A DNA stretch of 64,000 nt from Planctomycetaceae bacterium (GCA_028284485.1 JANQRQ010000011.1:86284-150283), one strand, 5' to 3'. Counted from the first letter of the stretch, positions 36,632 to 46,398 are shown. The notes: a model not told the origin generated them from the letters alone. A program made the numbers and translations.

Positions 36632-37171
36632 TCAGATTGCAAAGTCAATGTACCGGCCGACGACAATGCAGACTGCAACAAAACCAGCAGGCGCGAGAAA
36701 CAGGCCTCGCTGTAATGGCTCGCGTTCTGTTTTAGTTAAAGGGACCCAACCTTTCGAACGAAAGACGAGAACCAGATGGTGGCCGATGCCGCCGATCATC
36801 TTGATGATGCCCGTCGTCCAGATGAGGTAGGCAACTGCCATGATGCTTCCCAGCACGAATGTCCACAACAAAGCCTCGATCCCTCGATATGGACCGAGAA
36901 AGGCACCGATCATTGCCATCAATTTGACATCGCCACCACCCATTGGAAACAACACGTAACAAAGCAACATAACCGATCCACAAATCGTGAATCCCGCAAT
37001 GCTGCTTTGAATGGCATCCCAGCCTTGTCCCAGACTTCCCTGGCCTAATGCGTTAACGAGAACGCCTGCTAGCATTCCGGGGTAAGTGGTCCAGTTGTAA
37101 ATCGACTGTTTTCTTAAGTCAGTGGCAGCGGCGATTAACAGGAAGATTAACAACAATGCATACGCCACCAT
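36632..37171 (-). CDS. tadV: Prepilin peptidase, TadV/CpaA type
   Basis: 179 residues with about five or six membrane segments and no methylase domain, as in TadV/CpaA. Both catalytic aspartates of the A24 family are visible: D in AATDLRKQSIYNW (about residue 17) and the GxGD motif in GGGDVKLMAMIGAFLGP (about 77). It processes Flp-type prepilins on the cytoplasmic side. The genes around it encode at least three proteins with plausible cleavage sites. Confidence 0.93.
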   Translation of the reverse strand: MVAYALLLIFLLIAAATDLRKQSIYNWTTYPGMLAGVLVNALGQGSLGQGWDAIQSSIAGFTICGSVMLLCYVLFPMGGGDVKLMAMIGAFLGPYRGIEALLWTFVLGSIMAVAYLIWTTGIIKMIGGIGHHLVLVFRSKGWVPLTKTEREPLQRGLFLAPAGFVAVCIVVGRYIDFAI

Positions 37172-37301
37172 TTTGACGGGCCTGTCTTATGCCCTGTCAG
37201 GGCTTCAATAATTGCTCAAACCAAAAGAATTGTAGTCGCAGCACAGGTTTGTGCGGCTCGTTGGATATGCCGAGTTCCGCAGAATTGTCAGCAGCGGCTG
37301 C

Positions 37302-37409
37302 TACAGCGTATGACGCTGACTTATGGCCGCGACCATCGCGTTTTGTTTTATCGATTGCCGGCTCCCACGAGACAGAAACGCCCACGAGATAAAGTATCCC
37401 GCTCTCGAG
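37302..37409 (+). repeat. Dispersed intergenic repeat, copy 6
   Basis: 108 bases, TACAGCGTATGACGCTGA to CCCGCTCTCGAG. It includes TGGCCGCGACCATCGCG and CAGAAACGCCCACGAGA. It lies 26 bases downstream of the Flp pilin stop (minus strand), with the same end toward that gene as in the other copies, and separates the pilin from the peptidase gene. It could lower downstream transcription or protect the pilin mRNA. Confidence 0.87.
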
Positions 37410-37435
37410 TAGCGACTCTTACCAGTCGGATCTAA

Positions 37436-37651
37436 TCAGTTTCCGCTTCGGACTCGCTCGCCTTCAGTTTCGAGATCTTCGAGTCCCTGGTTGAAATAGT
37501 TCTTGATGCGAGGCCAACCAAATTTGATCAGAAAGATCAAAATCGGAATGGCGATCGCCCCGATGATGAGGATCGTTTCGAGGCTCACGGCCCCACGCTG
37601 ATCCTGATGGACTTGTTTCAATAGTTTTTTCAGAGATGGCGATTTTTGCAT
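37436..37651 (-). CDS. flp: Flp-type major pilin
   Basis: 71 residues from the ATG at 37651 (AAGG about 9 bases upstream; a TTG three codons earlier is possible). A basic leader ending DQRG is followed by AVSLE, with Glu at +5 of the mature chain. Then comes a 19-residue hydrophobic helix (TILIIGAIAIPILIFLIKF) and a short polar tail. This is the layout of Flp/Fap pilins, whose mature form is about 50 residues. It is the probable filament subunit of the locus. Confidence 0.85.
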   Translation of the reverse strand: MQKSPSLKKLLKQVHQDQRGAVSLETILIIGAIAIPILIFLIKFGWPRIKNYFNQGLEDLETEGERVRSGN

Positions 37652-37811
37652 GGTTGGCAACCTTGTCGTGGACCTTCGGCAATATTCTGCCAGGTCGTCC
37701 CATACAGAATTCGCCCAATCCTAAGAAACGCGAATTCCGGCCCGAATTACACCAATTGAGTTGATCGTTACTAAATCGTTCCTACTGTTCTGGCCGTGAA
37801 TGATAAAGCCG

Positions 37812-38072
37812 TCACATGAATGGCCACGATATCATCACAGAGAGCATTTCAAATACCAGCGAGATCATGCGTCTTCCGGCGGGAACGACGAACGCTACCA
37901 GCGGCAGAATGATCCCTAAAACGAGGATGTAGTCGAGTGTAGCAGCACCGGATGGAAAGTTTTCGCTCGGCGATTCAGTGACATCGGTAAGACGTTTCAT
38001 CGCGTTGGCGTTTTCAAATGTCGTTGGTTGCACAGCCGATTCGACAGGATCGGCCCATCGGTACACCCCCAC
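37812..38072 (-). CDS. Flp-like small protein with Asp at +5
   Basis: 86 residues if started at the GTG at 38072, 62 if at the ATG at 38000; neither has a strong ribosome binding site. After PSG (Gly42 in the long form) comes AATLD, so the +5 residue is Asp rather than the usual Glu. A hydrophobic helix follows (YILVLGIILPLVAFVV) and then a second hydrophobic stretch (ISLVFEMLSVMISWPFM). It is the first gene of the Tad-like locus in transcription order. It may be a minor pilin or an unprocessed partner of the pilin. Confidence 0.65.
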   Translation of the reverse strand: MGVYRWADPVESAVQPTTFENANAMKRLTDVTESPSENFPSGAATLDYILVLGIILPLVAFVVPAGRRMISLVFEMLSVMISWPFM

Positions 38073-38755
38073 TATTTATTCTATTGAAAGGGCATAGCAC
38101 TTTCCAGATGCCGTCGCACTTGCTGTGGTGACCTAGTCGATCAACTCCCGACTTTTCGAGGCGTCGCTATGGCTTTTCTTGCGTGCTTATCTCTCCCTTG
38201 ATCAATCGTTTCGGGAAACCACGGACGCGTCCTGCGTCGAAGATTTTCGGGGCATTCGTATTTCGGTGCTGCGAAATGTCTTGTTTGGACAAGCTGTCCC
38301 CAAAGCCGCCTCAGCCCGGTTCAGCGGCGGATTGCAGTCAGTCTGTCTGCAAAGTTCGAACTGCCGTAATCGTTACAAGGGTGGCCGGTCTGTCGACAGA
38401 ATCGATACGACCGATTGATTTGCAACGACCGCATGCCTTAGAGGCAACCCAATCGTTAGAGCTGCCGAACCACTGTTGATCCACGGCAGCTTTTCAGGGC
38501 TTCTGAAGCATTCTGTGTCCTATATTCACTATGCCGTTGCATTTTTGCCACAGCACTGCCTTTTGATGCGCAAATTGTGAGTTTCACCTACACACGATTT
38601 TATGCAGCGTGGGCAACCGGTTGCTTTTATCAATTCCAACCGGAACAGAATCTGGACTTCATTATTTCCAGCCATGCCTCAGGCGATTGGTCGGATTGTC
38701 GAGAGTCACTCGAAGCTGTGGCCAAAAGTTAACAATCTCAAAATGGCGATTTCTC
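38073..38755. other. Divergent intergenic region upstream of the Tad-like locus
   Basis: About 680 bases between the first Tad gene (minus) and the HDOD-GGDEF gene (plus). It must contain the promoter of the Tad locus, but no clear box was identified. A terminator-like hairpin is present on the + strand at 38460-38494. Frames of 79-98 codons on the + strand (38179-38479) are not convincing. Confidence 0.5.
38460..38494 (+). terminator. Terminator-like hairpin without an assigned gene
   Basis: AGCTGCCG (38460-38467) pairs with CGGCAGCT (38484-38491) around a 16-base loop, followed by TTT. No recognised + strand gene ends nearby, so it could close a small RNA or be a chance structure. Confidence 0.35.
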
Positions 38756-40726
38756 ATGATCGACCCAGAAAAAATTTGGGCATCTTCGCAACTGCCGACG
38801 CTACCAAGTGTGGCGGTCAAGCTGGTAAGCCTTGCCAAGAATCCCAATACCGAGATACGCGAAGTCGTCCAGCTGATTAAGTCGGACCCAGCCATTACGG
38901 CCCGAATTCTTAAAGCCACGAATTCGTCGTATTTTGGAATCAAGAGTCAAATCACCTCGATTGAACGTGCCGTTCCACTACTTGGAACGACTGTCATCGC
39001 GTCATTGGCGTTAAACTTTTCTCTGACAGACGCTGCGACGGCAAGAGGACCACTTGTCGAACATTACAAGTCGTATTGGATGCAGTCTGTCGTTCAGGCA
39101 GTGACCGCTGAACTTCTTGGCTCCCGCTTGAATGGGAAAGCCGAAGATGAATTCTTCATGTGCGGGTTGCTGACTGATATTGGCCGGCTCGCCATCCTCA
39201 AGACGATTGGCGAGGAATATCTCCCAGTCCTGACGAAATCGCAAGAGAACCGATGCGATTTGTACGAAGTCGAGCAGGAGTCGTTCGGATTCGACCACTC
39301 CCTGATCGGCGAAAAGCTGCTTTCCAATTGGAAGTTTCCTGAGTCAATTATCACCGCGACTCGACTGCACCATGCGTCGAAGGAAGAACTCGAAGCCAAC
39401 GCCGATGATGAAGAAATTGACTTGATTCGGGCCATCGCAGTCGCCTCGTCAGCCGGCGACTACTTTTGCCGACAGAACCGCGGGACCGCTTTACAACGAC
39501 TAAGGGAACTTGCCGCAAGTTTTTACGGTTTCTCGGAAGAAAAACTCGAAGAACTGCTCGAACAGATTCGCGAAAGAATCGATCAAGTGGGAGAACTTTT
39601 TTCAGCAGACACGAAGCGAATTCCGGATGCCAGCGATTTGATGGCTGACGCGAACGAGCAGCTTTCCCAGCTTGCAATGCGAGAGCACCTTTCGAACGCT
39701 CAGTCGCTAGCCAAGCAACACGAGATTGAACAGCAAAAGCAAGATCTGGAAACGCAAAACGAAAGACTCAAACAGCAGACACAATTCGATGCGTTGACGC
39801 AGGTCTACAACCGGTCCTTTTTCGAAGAAGCTTTGCAAATCGAAGTGGCCAAGTGCTGCGAGAAAGCCGAGCAACTCGGCGTTCTGTTTGCGGACATCGA
39901 CAAATTCAAGAGAATTAACGACACATATGGCCACCAATTTGGCGATCTGGTTTTACAAATGGTGGCACAGGCATTTCGGAAAATGCTACGCCGGGCGGAT
40001 GTCCTCGCACGATACGGCGGGGAAGAATTCGTCGTTCTCGTCAGCAATCCGACCGAAAAAGGACTCGAAAAGCTGGCTGAGCGGGTCCGACAAAGCGTGG
40101 AGCAGACCGAGGTTGCCTTTGAAGGCAAGCGAGTGCCGGTCACGGTCAGTATCGGTGCAGCGATTATTTTGCCGGCCAGAAATGAAACCAAAGTCGGAAA
40201 AATGCTAGTTGGTGAGGCCGACAAGGCCATGTATCGTTCGAAGGAAAATGGCCGCAATCGAATTCACGTGCTGTCGCTGATTTCGCCGGAGAATCGCGAA
40301 ATCCTGCAAAAGGTAAATCAAAATCGATTCAGTCGTTGGTTGGTCAAACGTGGCCTATTCACGATCCAGGATGTCACCAAAGTCCTTCTACGCCAGCAAC
40401 CTGTCACGGCTCCGATTGGTGAGTTAGCTTGCCGTCACGGTATGTTGTCGCCTGCCGATATTGATCTCATTCTGAGTCATCAGGAATCGAGTGTTGAACG
40501 GTTCGGTGAAATCGCAATGCGGCTGAACCTGTTATCAAACGATCAACTTGCCCAGTTGCTCGTATTCCAACACGAGGATCTGCTCGTGGTGGGTCGCAAC
40601 CTGGTCAATCAGGGAATGATCGATCAAACGACTATGGCTTCACTCATCAAGGAATACTTCACCGAATGTTTGCCCGAATGTTCTTTAAAACAATTGGCCC
40701 CAAAGGCATCGGCACGATCGCATTGA
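38756..40726 (+). CDS. HDOD-GGDEF protein (diguanylate cyclase)
   Basis: 656 residues from the ATG at 38756, where the HDOD domain begins; an upstream GTG frame from 38609 has no domain character. Order: HDOD (about 8-200, [15 protein letters not shown]...[19 protein letters not shown]); a linker ending in a Gln/Glu-rich coiled coil (about 305-345); GGDEF with the active GGEEF (about 421) and an I-site RRAD five residues before it, so product inhibition by c-di-GMP is expected; then a C-terminal helical region (about 510-656) with repeated LxxxGxL-type hairpins ([21 protein letters not shown]). No membrane segment. It makes c-di-GMP, possibly read by the PilZ protein in this window. Confidence 0.92.
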   Translation: MIDPEKIWASSQLPTLPSVAVKLVSLAKNPNTEIREVVQLIKSDPAITARILKATNSSYFGIKSQITSIERAVPLLGTTVIASLALNFSLTDAATARGPLVEHYKSYWMQSVVQAVTAELLGSRLNGKAEDEFFMCGLLTDIGRLAILKTIGEEYLPVLTKSQENRCDLYEVEQESFGFDHSLIGEKLLSNWKFPESIITATRLHHASKEELEANADDEEIDLIRAIAVASSAGDYFCRQNRGTALQRLRELAASFYGFSEEKLEELLEQIRERIDQVGELFSADTKRIPDASDLMADANEQLSQLAMREHLSNAQSLAKQHEIEQQKQDLETQNERLKQQTQFDALTQVYNRSFFEEALQIEVAKCCEKAEQLGVLFADIDKFKRINDTYGHQFGDLVLQMVAQAFRKMLRRADVLARYGGEEFVVLVSNPTEKGLEKLAERVRQSVEQTEVAFEGKRVPVTVSIGAAIILPARNETKVGKMLVGEADKAMYRSKENGRNRIHVLSLISPENREILQKVNQNRFSRWLVKRGLFTIQDVTKVLLRQQPVTAPIGELACRHGMLSPADIDLILSHQESSVERFGEIAMRLNLLSNDQLAQLLVFQHEDLLVVGRNLVNQGMIDQTTMASLIKEYFTECLPECSLKQLAPKASARSH

Positions 40727-40751
40727 ATTGGCGAAGCGGCACACATCGATC

Positions 40752-40767
40752 GTCGGCCTTAGCCGAC
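40752..40767. repeat. GTCGGC hairpin
   Basis: GTCGGC-CTTA-GCCGAC, a perfect 6-bp stem between the HDOD-GGDEF and antiporter genes. It resembles the hairpin at 7707-7724 (CGTCGGC-TTTG-GCCGACG), so the two may belong to a short palindrome family. No T-run follows. Confidence 0.5.
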
Positions 40768-40832
40768 AGAAAAACGAATCTCTGTTCATAATACGGAAAC
40801 CAACATCCCCCAATTTTTGGGAATTTAATGAT

Positions 40833-42368
40833 ATGGAACTAACAGCCCTCACCAGAACTAAGCAAGAATCTTCGCGACGCGTTGTGATCGCCGTCATTGT
40901 GACGTTGGTCGTCTTCTACGTTGGTTGGCGAATTGCCGAGGCTCAACACGCGGCACTGGCTGTTGTGCAGCACGCGGTGACGCATCATGCAGAAGCGTCG
41001 ACGGGAGAGTCGCATTCTGGCGGACATGTATCACCGGCGTTCTACAGCGTGCTTCCATTCGTTGTCTTGCTGTTAGGGATTGCGTTATTGCCCTTATTCC
41101 ACCGCACTGAGCATTGGTGGGAAAACAATTGGAACCGCCTGATTGTCGCCGGCAGCTGTGGTGTCGCCACGCTCGGATATTACTGGTTCGCCTACGGGCA
41201 TGGTGTTGTCGACCACGTCACGCACGGCGTTTCCGCGGCCGGATTACCGGCAGCTATGACGGTTCTCAAGAACGCATTGCTCGTGGAGTACATTCCGTTT
41301 ATTGCGTTGTTGTTTAGTTTGTACGTCATCAGTGGCGGGATTGCTGTCGAAGGCCACCTGGTTGGCCGTCCGAAGTTGAACACTGCAATCATCGGAATCG
41401 GTGGAGTTTTGGCGAGCTTCATTGGTACGACAGGAGCGGCGATGCTTCTTATACGACCGCTGCTTAAGGCCAATGCGAAAAGAAAATATGTTGCACACAC
41501 TGTCGTGTTCTTCATTTTCGTCGTGTGCAATACCGGGGGGTGTTTACTTCCGATCGGTGATCCGCCGCTGTTCCTTGGTTTCCTTCGGGGTGTTGATTTC
41601 TTGTGGACGATGAATTTGTGGCCGATGTGGTTGTGCATGAATGTGGCACTCATCGCGATCTATTTTGGTTGGGATACGTATCGGTATCGGAGTGAGAATC
41701 GCGACGAAGTGGAGGCGGCGCCAGTCAAGAAAGAACGATTCGCAATTCGCGGAGGGGTCAATTTCCTGTGGCTTGCCGGTGTGATCCTTTGTGTCGCAGT
41801 GCTCGATCCTTCGAAAGCGGTGCCCGGTACGAACTGGCATGCACCGGTCTACTTTCGAGAAATCATGATGCTGGGACTGACCGCCTTGTCGCTTTGGTCG
41901 ACGTCACCAAGGATTCGTCAGCAAAATGCGTTCAATTACGATGCGATCCTCGAAGTGGCCGCGTTGTTTATTGGCATTTTCATTTGCATGCAGGCGCCGA
42001 TCCAGATCTTGCATACGTACGGACCACAGTTAGGATTCGACTCGTCTTGGAAGTTCTATTGGGGAACGGGCGTGTTGTCGAGTTTTCTCGATAACGCACC
42101 GACTTATGTCGTGTTCTTCGAGACCGCTCGGACACTACCTGCCGAAGGCGCCACGATGGCAGGAGTCGGTGTCAGTATGCTGACCGGTATCAGCCTGGGG
42201 GCCGTTTTCATGGGAGCCATGACGTACATCGGAAATGGTCCGAACTTTATGGTCAAAGCCATTGCCGAAAAGAACAACGTCAGAATGCCCGGCTTCTTCG
42301 GCTACATGCTGTATAGCTGCGCGATTCTCTTGCCGCTGTCAGTTGCGCTGACGCTTCTGTTTCTTTAA
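40833..42368 (+). CDS. nhaD: NhaD-type sodium:proton antiporter
   Basis: 511 residues from the ATG at 40833; an in-frame start at 40728 would add 35 polar residues. About 12-13 membrane segments. It has the ion-transporter (IT) superfamily layout: an internal repeat with [20 protein letters not shown] in the first half and [17 protein letters not shown] in the second, and [15 protein letters not shown] in the centre, as in NhaD. A His-rich periplasmic loop ([15 protein letters not shown], about 48-62) follows the first segment. It exports Na+ (or Li+) for H+. Its last 30 bases overlap the convergent DUF1559 gene. Confidence 0.85.
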   Translation: MELTALTRTKQESSRRVVIAVIVTLVVFYVGWRIAEAQHAALAVVQHAVTHHAEASTGESHSGGHVSPAFYSVLPFVVLLLGIALLPLFHRTEHWWENNWNRLIVAGSCGVATLGYYWFAYGHGVVDHVTHGVSAAGLPAAMTVLKNALLVEYIPFIALLFSLYVISGGIAVEGHLVGRPKLNTAIIGIGGVLASFIGTTGAAMLLIRPLLKANAKRKYVAHTVVFFIFVVCNTGGCLLPIGDPPLFLGFLRGVDFLWTMNLWPMWLCMNVALIAIYFGWDTYRYRSENRDEVEAAPVKKERFAIRGGVNFLWLAGVILCVAVLDPSKAVPGTNWHAPVYFREIMMLGLTALSLWSTSPRIRQQNAFNYDAILEVAALFIGIFICMQAPIQILHTYGPQLGFDSSWKFYWGTGVLSSFLDNAPTYVVFFETARTLPAEGATMAGVGVSMLTGISLGAVFMGAMTYIGNGPNFMVKAIAEKNNVRMPGFFGYMLYSCAILLPLSVALTLLFL

Positions 42369-43523
42369 TGTGATTTGCTGCGACTGAGGATATCGCTTCT
42401 TCAAGAACGGACCGGAGTAGACATTTTCTGTTCCGAGTTCAAGTGTGTCGTTCGTAAACGGCAGCGACTGCTCTGGTACCACAAACCCGGGATTGAGCAC
42501 GCCATCTTCCGTGACGTCGCGCATCGATTTGACGTGCCCGTCGGCCATAAGAATATTGCAGTGCCGACTGCTGCCGCTGCCATGCCACGACCACCAACCG
42601 CGTGTATCGTGCAACCACAATTTCCCGTCAGATCCCGGCAGCCCTGGTTCGCTTTCACTCGGAAGGTTGAGCGGGTCGGCGGCTCGAATGTTGGTTCCCG
42701 GTTTCATGATTTCGACGTTCGACCCAGTCCAGTAAGCGGGGCCGGCGGTGTACGATTTGGACAATTGCTCACCCGCTTCAGCATAGCCGGTCAAGCCATG
42801 GCTGAGTGGTGTCGCGTCTGACGATTTTGCCCCGCAGCCCAATAATGGAATGGTACTGGCTGCGATTTCTGTTCGTTCCATCATTCGAACAGTAAACGGT
42901 CCGATTGTCCCTGACAGTTCCAGCAAGCCAAAACTGGATTCGACCTTCTTCGCATCGGGGCGCGGCCCCGATCGAACCAAATACCAACTAGCCGCATAAT
43001 TCGTCCCGTAGCCATCTTCCAGGAGTTGCATAATCTCCTTGACACGACTTTCGCTGCCAGCCGTAGCAGCGGTCCAGTTTGCGCAAACTCCTTCGGAGAG
43101 GCGGCTCGGTGGAATCTTGTTGGGATTCCGTTTGTTGTCGGCTGTCACCATTTCATTGAGGGTCTCTGAGCCCCGCAGTTCGGAGGAGGGGCACAACATG
43201 TCTTGCGGAAGGCAAGCTCCCATGTTGACGGCATCTGCGACCCATCCCCATGTGTCGGGACAACCGTCCGAATAGTAGTCGTAAGCCCCGCTGCAAAATC
43301 GCGTTTTGGGGTCGTTGGTCGCGAATGTATTCATCGCCAAGCCGAATTGTCGCAGATTCGAAGTGCACTGGGTGGACCGCGAGGCAGCACGAGCCGATAG
43401 GATTGCTGGAATCGACAGTGTCGCTAAGAGGATGATTAATCCGAGCGTAATCACAAGCTCGACGTTCGTCATTCCACGACGATTGGTCAACGACACGTCC
43501 ATCGGTCTTTGACGGGATTGCAT
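42339..43523 (-). CDS. DUF1559 prepilin-like protein, first copy
   Basis: 394 residues from the ATG at 43523 (GGAAAAGAAG upstream). A type IV prepilin-like N-terminus (NRRG, then MTNVE with Glu at +5, then a hydrophobic helix) is followed by the DUF1559 region. This has [16 protein letters not shown], a Cys-rich stretch ([30 protein letters not shown]) and, near the end, [17 protein letters not shown], the C-terminal motif of the family. These secreted, usually multi-copy proteins are a planctomycete hallmark with no settled function. Its 3' end overlaps the antiporter gene by 30 bases on the opposite strand. It is similar throughout to the second copy upstream. Confidence 0.9.
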   Translation of the reverse strand: MQSRQRPMDVSLTNRRGMTNVELVITLGLIILLATLSIPAILSARAASRSTQCTSNLRQFGLAMNTFATNDPKTRFCSGAYDYYSDGCPDTWGWVADAVNMGACLPQDMLCPSSELRGSETLNEMVTADNKRNPNKIPPSRLSEGVCANWTAATAGSESRVKEIMQLLEDGYGTNYAASWYLVRSGPRPDAKKVESSFGLLELSGTIGPFTVRMMERTEIAASTIPLLGCGAKSSDATPLSHGLTGYAEAGEQLSKSYTAGPAYWTGSNVEIMKPGTNIRAADPLNLPSESEPGLPGSDGKLWLHDTRGWWSWHGSGSSRHCNILMADGHVKSMRDVTEDGVLNPGFVVPEQSLPFTNDTLELGTENVYSGPFLKKRYPQSQQITLKKQKRQRN

Positions 43524-43992
43524 CTTCTTTTCCAAGGCGAAAATTCTAGGTTGAGTCAGGTAGGTGGGTGTTGGCGTTTTCTGATCAGATGCCTCGGCGG
43601 AGTCTTCCTTCGATTTCGCTGATCAGCGCTCCTTTTCGAACTTCCAACGCGGTTTGGTCGATTCTTAAGGCCCCTCGACCGAACTCGACTCAGGGGGATT
43701 GATGTCTGCGCTTGTTGAATGTTGTCTGCTGCAATGATCGCAGCACCACTGTGTTGGCAAAAGATCGGCGGTCGTCATTTGGTCTGTCGGTTCCCAGCAA
43801 AGCGGCATGGCAGATCGCTGTATCGGCCGTCGATGTCCCAAGTTTCATTGTGCTGCCCCTGCCAACCGCAGTTGGCAAGAGAAATCTCTCGCCAAGCTAC
43901 GGCCAACGTGCAGGTTGTAACGGAACTTCAGCAGGACCGCCCTGCCGAGTTGGAAATTGAATCTCGGCAGAGGCATCCTGAACGTTGCAGTC
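43524..43992. other. Spacer between the two DUF1559 genes
   Basis: About 470 bases, gene-free. At 43860-43895 two hairpins share one arm: TGCCAAC-CGCA-GTTGGCA (43860-43877) and TTGGC-A-AGAGA-AA-TCTCT-C-GCCAA (43872-43895). They cannot form together. They lie about 100 bases after the second DUF1559 gene on its strand and about 340 bases before the first. Confidence 0.55.
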
Positions 43993-45147
43993 TTATTCGA
44001 AGTTGCCTTTGCGAATGGCGTCTTCACCCAGGAACGGACCCGAGTAGCAGTCGCCCTTCGAAAGTTCAACGGTTCCATCGATATAACCATGGCCATTTCC
44101 CGTGACGGGGAAGCCAGGATTGAGGAACTTGTCGCCGTTCGTGTCGGCGATGGCTCGGACGCTTCCGTCAGCCATCAGAATGTTGCAGTGGGCACCTTCG
44201 CCGGCACCATGCCACGCATACCAGTCACGTGTATCCTGCAGCCACAAGAAACCGTCCGGTCCGGGAGCTCCGGCGAGGTTCGTGCTCGGAAGCTGGAGAG
44301 GAATGGCACCGATCTTGAGTGTTCCCGCCGGCATCAAAGCGACTTTAGAGCCGTCCCACCGTGCAGGACCGTCGTTGAACGATTCCGCCAAGCGGTCTCC
44401 GGCTGCCAGATCGTAACCGGGCAGATCGTGGCTGAGGACAGCTTCAGAAATATCACCAGGAGCCCCGCATCCCAGGAACGGAACGATTTGCGGTGAAAGC
44501 TTGGAAGCTTCCAAACGGCGCTGTGTCAACGGTCCGTTCGTTCCTTGGAATCCCTTGAGCTTCGACAGTGTCTGGCCAGCAGCGTCGGTTTGCGCTCCAG
44601 AACGAACCAAGTACCAGCTGGAGGCGTAATTCGTTCCAAACCCGTCTTCCAGCAATTGCATGACCATCCCAACTCGGACCGGTTGGCCAGCGTTTGAGGC
44701 GGTCCAGGCGTTGCATCGGCCGTCAGTAAGTCTGTTGATCGGAGCACCGTCTTTGTTACTGGTGTTGACCGCACCGATCATGTCGTTCAGTTTTTCAGAG
44801 CCACGCAAGGTGGACGAGGGGCAGAGCATCTTCTGCGGCGAGCCCGCACCCGAATTCACAATGTCAGCAACCCATCCCCAAGTGTCGGGGCAGCCGTCAC
44901 GGCGGAAGTCATACGCACCGGTGCAGAACCGGTTTTGAGGATCTGCGGTGGCAAAGGCGTGCATGGCTTGACCGAATTGACGGAGCGTGTTTTTGCATTG
45001 TGCAGTTCGTGCTGACTCACGTGCGGCCTGAACGGCTGGAACAATGAGTGCAATCAGCACGGCGATGATCGCGATCACAACAAGTAACTCGATTAGTGTG
45101 AAACCGGAGCGCTCACTTTTCGGCGTCTCTCGTTTCAACGATTTCAT
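43993..45147 (-). CDS. DUF1559 prepilin-like protein, second copy
   Basis: 384 residues from the ATG at 45147, preceded by GGAGAAAGGGACTTGGAA. The N-terminus is a textbook prepilin signal: [10 protein letters not shown] (Glu at +5), then [27 protein letters not shown]. The rest follows the DUF1559 pattern, with [46 protein letters not shown] and [16 protein letters not shown]. It is clearly paralogous to the gene downstream; the prepilin signal here is more canonical. Processing would need a type IV prepilin peptidase; the TadV-type enzyme in this window is not the obvious one. Confidence 0.92.
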   Translation of the reverse strand: MKSLKRETPKSERSGFTLIELLVVIAIIAVLIALIVPAVQAARESARTAQCKNTLRQFGQAMHAFATADPQNRFCTGAYDFRRDGCPDTWGWVADIVNSGAGSPQKMLCPSSTLRGSEKLNDMIGAVNTSNKDGAPINRLTDGRCNAWTASNAGQPVRVGMVMQLLEDGFGTNYASSWYLVRSGAQTDAAGQTLSKLKGFQGTNGPLTQRRLEASKLSPQIVPFLGCGAPGDISEAVLSHDLPGYDLAAGDRLAESFNDGPARWDGSKVALMPAGTLKIGAIPLQLPSTNLAGAPGPDGFLWLQDTRDWYAWHGAGEGAHCNILMADGSVRAIADTNGDKFLNPGFPVTGNGHGYIDGTVELSKGDCYSGPFLGEDAIRKGNFE

Positions 45148-45528
45148 TTCCAAGTCCCTTTCTCCATTTTGAGGATGACCGACGGGTAACTCTTCTTGGC
45201 CCACTGCACCTGCGTATGGCCCCCTGTCGACTGTTGTTGCGGAGAGAATAGAGATCCGTCATGAATGCTTTGACGGGTTCCCCGTTAAGAAAAGGTTAAT
45301 TCGACGGGCTGTAGTACCCGGACAATCGAAGAGCAACCGCGTATCTTGCCCATCTCCACGGGATCAGCGGATGTCAACCACGATCGGGATCGGTCATTGG
45401 GGCACGAGGACATTCAGGGTCGTTCGCTGCGCGTCATCGTGAGGTTTCGAAATGGGCAGCCAGTGTTGTGCATCGAAGTGAAGATGTTGCCGCCGCGAAC
45501 ACGACCGCCAAACTGTGACGCCATCGCA
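45148..45528. other. Intergenic region, nothing recognised
   Basis: About 380 bases between the DUF1559 gene and the SDR gene, both on the minus strand. It should hold the DUF1559 promoter. No repeat or credible gene. Confidence 0.5.
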
Positions 45529-46398
45529 TTATTTCGGTGGCACACCCAAGGATTTGCCACCATCAATGGCGATCGCCGTTCCCGTGACCATCATTGATGC
45601 ATCGCTGACCAAGTAGAGAATCGCCTGTGCAACTTCTTCGGGGTCGATCATTCGCTCGTAGGCCGCAGCAAGCGGGCTGGCTGAGATCATTTGTTGCGCC
45701 GTCTTGTCGCGGTCGCTTGCGGCGTCGAGGTCTGCATTCATCATCGCAGTGTCACCGACAGGTCCGGGACAAACGGCATTGACTCGAATTCGATCCTTCG
45801 AATGACAAAGCGCAAGGCTCTTCGTTAAACCGATCAGGGCTTGCTTGCTAATCGAGTAAACCGGATCATGCGCGCGCGGCAGCAATCCAGCGTTGCTTGC
45901 CGTGTTGACAATGGCTCCGCCACCCGAATCGCGCATGTGTCGCACGGCATGTTTACATCCGAAAAAAGGGCCTTTGAGATTTGTATCGATGCAGGCGTTC
46001 CAGTCGTCTTCAGTCACGTCGGTGATTTGTTTCACCATCGCGATGCCGGCGTTGTTGACAAGAATGTCGAGACGATTCGCTTCCTGCACTGCAGTGTCGA
46101 TGAGAGCCCGAATATCATTTTCAACTCGGACGTTGCACAGTAGCGACTTAATCCCCGCGTCTGAAAACTGTTCTCGGTTTTCAGGCAACTGGTGGAAGTC
46201 GCCCACGTAAACCTGGGCGCCATGTTGCGCGAGTAACAAGGCCGTCGCTCGACCGATCCCGCTTTCTCCCCCAGTGACAATCGCGACTCTTGAAGCTAGA
46301 TCGACAGGTTCCATAGCGGCAGCCAGTTGAGCGTGGGCGTTGCGGGGCGCATCGTGTTGAGATCGATAATTCCTGTCACATGTTAGTTCGGTGGTCAT
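45529..46398 (-). CDS. Short-chain dehydrogenase/reductase (SDR)
   Basis: 289 residues, or 261 if started at the ATG at 46314 just before the Rossmann fold; the first 28 residues are polar and not needed for the fold. Cofactor motif TGGESGIG, then VGDF at the end of beta-2 (acidic residue, favouring NAD), NNAG, catalytic Ser in NTASNAG and Y-x-x-x-K in PVYSISKQAL, and a C-terminal GTAIAIDGGKSLG. The substrate is not predictable. It stands alone. Confidence 0.9.
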   Translation of the reverse strand: MTTELTCDRNYRSQHDAPRNAHAQLAAAMEPVDLASRVAIVTGGESGIGRATALLLAQHGAQVYVGDFHQLPENREQFSDAGIKSLLCNVRVENDIRALIDTAVQEANRLDILVNNAGIAMVKQITDVTEDDWNACIDTNLKGPFFGCKHAVRHMRDSGGGAIVNTASNAGLLPRAHDPVYSISKQALIGLTKSLALCHSKDRIRVNAVCPGPVGDTAMMNADLDAASDRDKTAQQMISASPLAAAYERMIDPEEVAQAILYLVSDASMMVTGTAIAIDGGKSLGVPPK

